A stretch of DNA of 64,000 nt, taken from Ensifer sp. WSM1721 (GTDB taxonomy: Bacteria > Pseudomonadota > Alphaproteobacteria > Rhizobiales > Rhizobiaceae). Position 1 is the first letter of the stretch, and every line of letters starts with the position of its first letter. This document shows, in pieces, positions 61,690 through 64,000 of this stretch. Made by a program: the position numbers and the translations under genes. The notes under the pieces are model-generated. The model had not been told where the DNA came from. It worked only from the letters and a program-made list of their open reading frames with translations, and made no database searches. The stretch spans positions 1,550,001 to 1,614,000 of the forward strand of contig NZ_CP165783.1 of the NCBI RefSeq assembly GCF_000513895.2. The letters are read 5' to 3'.

Positions 61690-62468
61690 CCAGGACGGAT
61701 TTCTCCGACGAGATACTGATGCGCTTCGCCGACGGCGAGCTCGACGCGGAGACCTCCGCAGAGATCGAGCGGGCAATGGAGACGGACGACGAGCTGGTCT
61801 CGCGCGTGGGGCTCTTCATTGAAACGCGCCAAGCCGCGAAGGCGGCCATGCAGCCGCTTCTCGATGAACCGCTGCCGGCGGAACTCGAGGCGGCCGTCGG
61901 AAGAATGGTCGCCGAGAAGACGTCTGCCCAGAATGCGTCCAGCGCCAGCGTACTGGCCTTCCCGCGGCGCGCCGCGAACGATCGGCGGGCAAGCCGCTGG
62001 CTCGTTGCCGCCGCTTCGCTTGCGGCCGTCTTCGCCGGCGTCGGCGGATATTGGTTGGGCGGACGCGGAGAGCCGACGTCCGGGGGCGCCTTGCCTCTCG
62101 TGGCCGTCAGCAGCCCTGCGCTTGCCGAGGCGCTGGCGACCGTTGCCTCCGGCGAGGAAAGACAATTGCTGGCTTCCAACCAGCGCTTTCGGGTGATCGC
62201 GACTTTTCGGGACAGGGCGCAGGCGCTCTGCCGTGAATTCGAACTGGACTCGGCCGACCGCTCGACCGTCGTTTCGGTTGCCTGCCGTGCCGGATCCGAA
62301 TGGCGCGTGACCTTCGCTGTCGCTGCGCCCAGCGGCAGCGGCGGCTATGCCCCAGCGTCCTCGACCGAAACGCTCGACGCTTACCTTACGGCGATCGACG
62401 CCGGGCCGCCGCTCGAGGCCGAGGAAGAGGCGAAGGCCCTCTCCGATCTCCGCGAAGTCAGGCAATGA
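61686..62468 (+). CDS. Membrane-anchored anti-sigma factor
   Basis: A 260-aa protein. The N-terminal cytoplasmic part (residues 1-100) starts TRTDFSDEILMRFADGELDA, an anti-sigma zinc-finger-like ASD domain without the HxxxCxxC motif. A single membrane helix lies at about 104-124. The periplasmic C-terminal domain has two Cys (LCREFELD, VACRAGSEW) that could form a disulfide. Translation is coupled to the sigma factor (ATGA). It probably holds the sigma factor at the membrane until a periplasmic signal acts. Confidence 0.85.
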   Translation: MTRTDFSDEILMRFADGELDAETSAEIERAMETDDELVSRVGLFIETRQAAKAAMQPLLDEPLPAELEAAVGRMVAEKTSAQNASSASVLAFPRRAANDRRASRWLVAAASLAAVFAGVGGYWLGGRGEPTSGGALPLVAVSSPALAEALATVASGEERQLLASNQRFRVIATFRDRAQALCREFELDSADRSTVVSVACRAGSEWRVTFAVAAPSGSGGYAPASSTETLDAYLTAIDAGPPLEAEEEAKALSDLREVRQ

Positions 62469-62564
62469 CGCTGACGCAAATCCTCATGATGGAATAGAGT
62501 CGCGCATCGCCCGTTACTCCAGCGGACCGAAGAACAGGTCCGGTTTTGAAGAGGAGTAATTGGC

Positions 62565-62936
62565 ATGACGAAGAAATGGATGACTACAGCCCTTGCAGCG
62601 GGTCTCGCGGCATTCGTAGGCTCCGCCGCCGAGGCAAGGGAACACCCCCCGTTAGCTGATGGGGAGAGATTGTCCAAACAATCGGTCCGGACGACCGGGC
62701 GCAGCGATGGCGAGATCATCGTCGCCGGGAACAGTTCGTCCAACTCGAGCTCCAACTCGTCGGGCAATTCAAGTTCCAATTCATCTTCGAACAGTTCCTC
62801 GAATTCGAGCTCGAACTCATCTTCGAACAGCTCTTCGAACTCGAGCTCGAACTCGTCCTCGAACAGTTCATCCAACTCGAGCTCGAACGGCTCCGACCGG
62901 AGCTATCGAGCCGGCAGCCTGTGGCGCACACGCTGA
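62565..62936 (+). CDS. Secreted Asn-Ser-Ser-Ser repeat protein
   Basis: A 123-aa protein. Signal peptide 1-24 (cleavage near SAAEA). A 31-residue hydrophilic stretch follows, then 13 tandem tetrapeptides N-S-S-S, one of them N-S-S-G (52 residues). The end is basic (RSYRAGSLWRTR). There are no Cys or enzyme motifs. Codons for the repeat vary (AAC/AAT, TCG/AGC/TCC/TCA/TCT/AGT), so the protein repeat is kept while the DNA has diverged, which argues for selection. GAGGAG precedes the ATG. It lies 97 bases after the anti-sigma gene and ends in a strong terminator. Function unknown. A surface or cell-wall linker is a guess. Confidence 0.85.
   Translation: MTKKWMTTALAAGLAAFVGSAAEAREHPPLADGERLSKQSVRTTGRSDGEIIVAGNSSSNSSSNSSGNSSSNSSSNSSSNSSSNSSSNSSSNSSSNSSSNSSSNSSSNGSDRSYRAGSLWRTR
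62730..62885 (+). repeat. Tandem 12-base coding repeat (13 units)
   Basis: 156 bases coding for N-S-S-S units. Some longer blocks recur almost exactly, for example TCGAACTCGAGCTCGAACTC-like tracts near 62800-62880, suggesting expansion by slippage or unequal recombination on top of older diverged units. Confidence 0.9.
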
Positions 62937-62951
62937 GGCTTAGCGCATAAG

Positions 62952-62990
62952 AGCGGGGGCCGGACGATCGATCCGGCCCCCGCTTTTTTT
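62952..62990 (+). terminator. Strong rho-independent terminator
   Basis: Perfect 13-base stem AGCGGGGGCCGGA / TCCGGCCCCCGCT with a 7-base loop, followed by seven more T. It lies 15 bases after the stop of the repeat-protein gene. Confidence 0.93.
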
Positions 62991-63004
62991 CGCCTTACGT
63001 GGCT

Positions 63005-63718
63005 TCAGCGAGAAGCGCGTGCCACCTTGCGGTACCAGCCTTGGCCCGCAATCGTGTTGCGGTGGATCGTCTCGCGTTCCGTCGCCTCCATGCGCGTCTC
63101 GGCGCGAATTTCCGCGGTGACGGCCGCGGCATCGCGGCGGAACGGTATGACTTGCACGAGCGGTGTTCCCTTTTCGACGGTATAGAGGCCGTCCGGCGCT
63201 GTCACGAAAAATGGAAAATGGATATGCGCCGAATAGGTATCGGTATCGACGATGCCTGCAACGCATTCGAACGGCTGCCCCGGGCGGTTGAGCGGCGGCA
63301 GAAACAGGCAGCTCCAGCCCGGCGGCGTGCGGATCGACCAATAGTTATGGAACTTGCAGGGCGGGGTGGGTTCTCTCGGATTTCCAGCCACCTGGTGGGC
63401 GCCGTGATTGCTGACCATCACCCGGTCGAACTCCCAGCCCCCCTCGACGCTGCGGCCGTTGTCCTTGATCTCCAGTCTCACGGTTGCGGCGATCGGCAGG
63501 ATCCAGCCGGTCGTCATTGCGTCGAGAAAAGGCATGCAGCGTTTGACTGTCAGGCCGTTGTTGGTGGTCGACAGATGCGCTGGATCGACAGCGGGCAGCT
63601 TGCGGAACCAGTCCGGCAGGATCGTCTTCGCCGGGACCGGCGGCGCGATGACGCCGCTATCCTCCGGCCGGCAGAGAAAGCGGATCGCTCGCGGTTCTTT
63701 CTGCAAAAAATGAAACAT
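63005..63718 (-). CDS. Uncharacterised 237-aa protein (DUF6065-like)
   Basis: It begins MFHFLQKEPRAIRFLCRPED and holds the blocks CKFHNYWSIRTPPGWSCLFL, GIVDTDTYSAHIHFPFF and EKGTPLVQVIPFRRD. These recall the DUF6065 family, whose function is unknown and which also occurs in phage genomes. No signal peptide or membrane segment. AAGGAGA lies about 6 bases before the ATG. An ATG 8 codons upstream is less likely. Cupin-like beta composition suggests a small-molecule-binding or hydroxylase-like fold, unproven. Convergent with the repeat-protein gene across the terminator. Confidence 0.75.
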   Translation of the reverse strand: MFHFLQKEPRAIRFLCRPEDSGVIAPPVPAKTILPDWFRKLPAVDPAHLSTTNNGLTVKRCMPFLDAMTTGWILPIAATVRLEIKDNGRSVEGGWEFDRVMVSNHGAHQVAGNPREPTPPCKFHNYWSIRTPPGWSCLFLPPLNRPGQPFECVAGIVDTDTYSAHIHFPFFVTAPDGLYTVEKGTPLVQVIPFRRDAAAVTAEIRAETRMEATERETIHRNTIAGQGWYRKVARASR

Positions 63719-63961
63719 CCCGGTTCTCCTTTTGAATGGCACGAGAGAAACGGGCCGGCGCGACTTCTATTCCGCCCGCGGCGGCGATTGCGAGGGAGTC
63801 GGTAGAGGTGCTCAGGACCGAGACCCGGCGTTCAGCCCCTACAAGTTTACAGCTTGAAGTTTTAACACAAAGGGTGCAAGGTTTCCGCGCCACTACTCAA
63901 GGTGGGCTAATCAGTAAGTGCTTTTCGATCGTCCAGGCAACCGTTCCCAATCGGAGGCCGC

Positions 63962-64000
63962 ATGACCAGCACTGCTCAGAAACTTTCGCTCGTTTCGCTC
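63962..64000 (+). CDS. Start of a gene cut by the window edge
   Basis: ATG at 63962 follows CGGAGG by 4-5 bases and opens a frame reading MTSTAQKLSLVSL to the last base. The turn towards hydrophobic residues could suit a membrane protein, but 13 residues are too few to identify it. The 243 bases before it (63719-63961) hold no other gene. Confidence 0.5.
   Translation, partial: MTSTAQKLSLVSL

Noticed and set aside
62381..62875. Minus-strand 164-aa Glu/Phe/Leu-rich open frame over the Asn-Ser repeat
   Set aside because: It is the antisense reading of the 12-base repeat and the anti-sigma gene end. It has no ribosome site and its repeat pattern is forced by the plus-strand codons.
62730..62885. 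Tandem repeat as a possible CRISPR array
   Set aside because: Units are 12 bases without spacers and encode a continuous protein repeat with a signal peptide. No cas genes are present.

Overview
The window looks like a replicon of a Sinorhizobium/Ensifer-type rhizobium (Alphaproteobacteria). The grounds are high GC coding bias, sugar-acid catabolic operons typical of rhizobia, a second-type complex I cluster like those on rhizobial megaplasmids, and several copies of a roughly 107-bp two-hairpin intergenic element that resembles the RIME repeats known from Sinorhizobium. No rRNA, tRNA, CRISPR array, phage or insertion sequence was seen. The genus call is inference.

Layout. 1-6.7 kb: the 3' half of a molybdenum hydroxylase large subunit with its cytochrome c, an MFS exporter, a secreted cyclophilin-like protein, an alcohol dehydrogenase remnant with an internal deletion, a large Ala-rich coiled-coil protein and a Gly-rich secreted protein. 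7.0-15.3 kb: a minus-strand uronate operon (uxaC, TRAP transporter PQM, GntR regulator, kduI, kduD, cupin) divergent from a Gfo/Idh/MocA oxidoreductase. 15.5-20.9 kb: an L-fuconate-type pathway (lactonase-like amidohydrolase, IclR regulator, SDR, FAH-family hydrolase, fuconate dehydratase). 21-42 kb: accessory and stress genes (AI-2E permease, YihY, amidase, DUF454, tautomerase, SDRs, LysR, DJ-1, DipZ, GlxA-like AraC, Tat-exported hydrolase, Ohr, glyoxalase, a two-component system, an HxlR-SCP2 regulator, an acyl-CoA dehydrogenase-like protein, a methyltransferase).

42.4-59.3 kb: a complete complex I gene set in an unusual arrangement. The plus strand carries nuoJ-K, two antiporter-like genes with a small membrane-protein gene between them, nuoM and nuoN, then nuoA-B-C-D-E-F-G. 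The minus strand carries nuoH-nuoI plus a CBS-domain gene. Four antiporter-like subunits are encoded instead of three. Repeat elements sit between nuoC and nuoD and on both sides of the H-I-CBS block. This is the most interesting system in the window.

59.6-64 kb: a secreted subtilisin-like protease divergent from an ECF sigma/anti-sigma pair, then a secreted protein made of 13 Asn-Ser-Ser-Ser-type tetrapeptides that ends in a very strong terminator, an uncharacterised 237-aa protein, and the first codons of a further gene.
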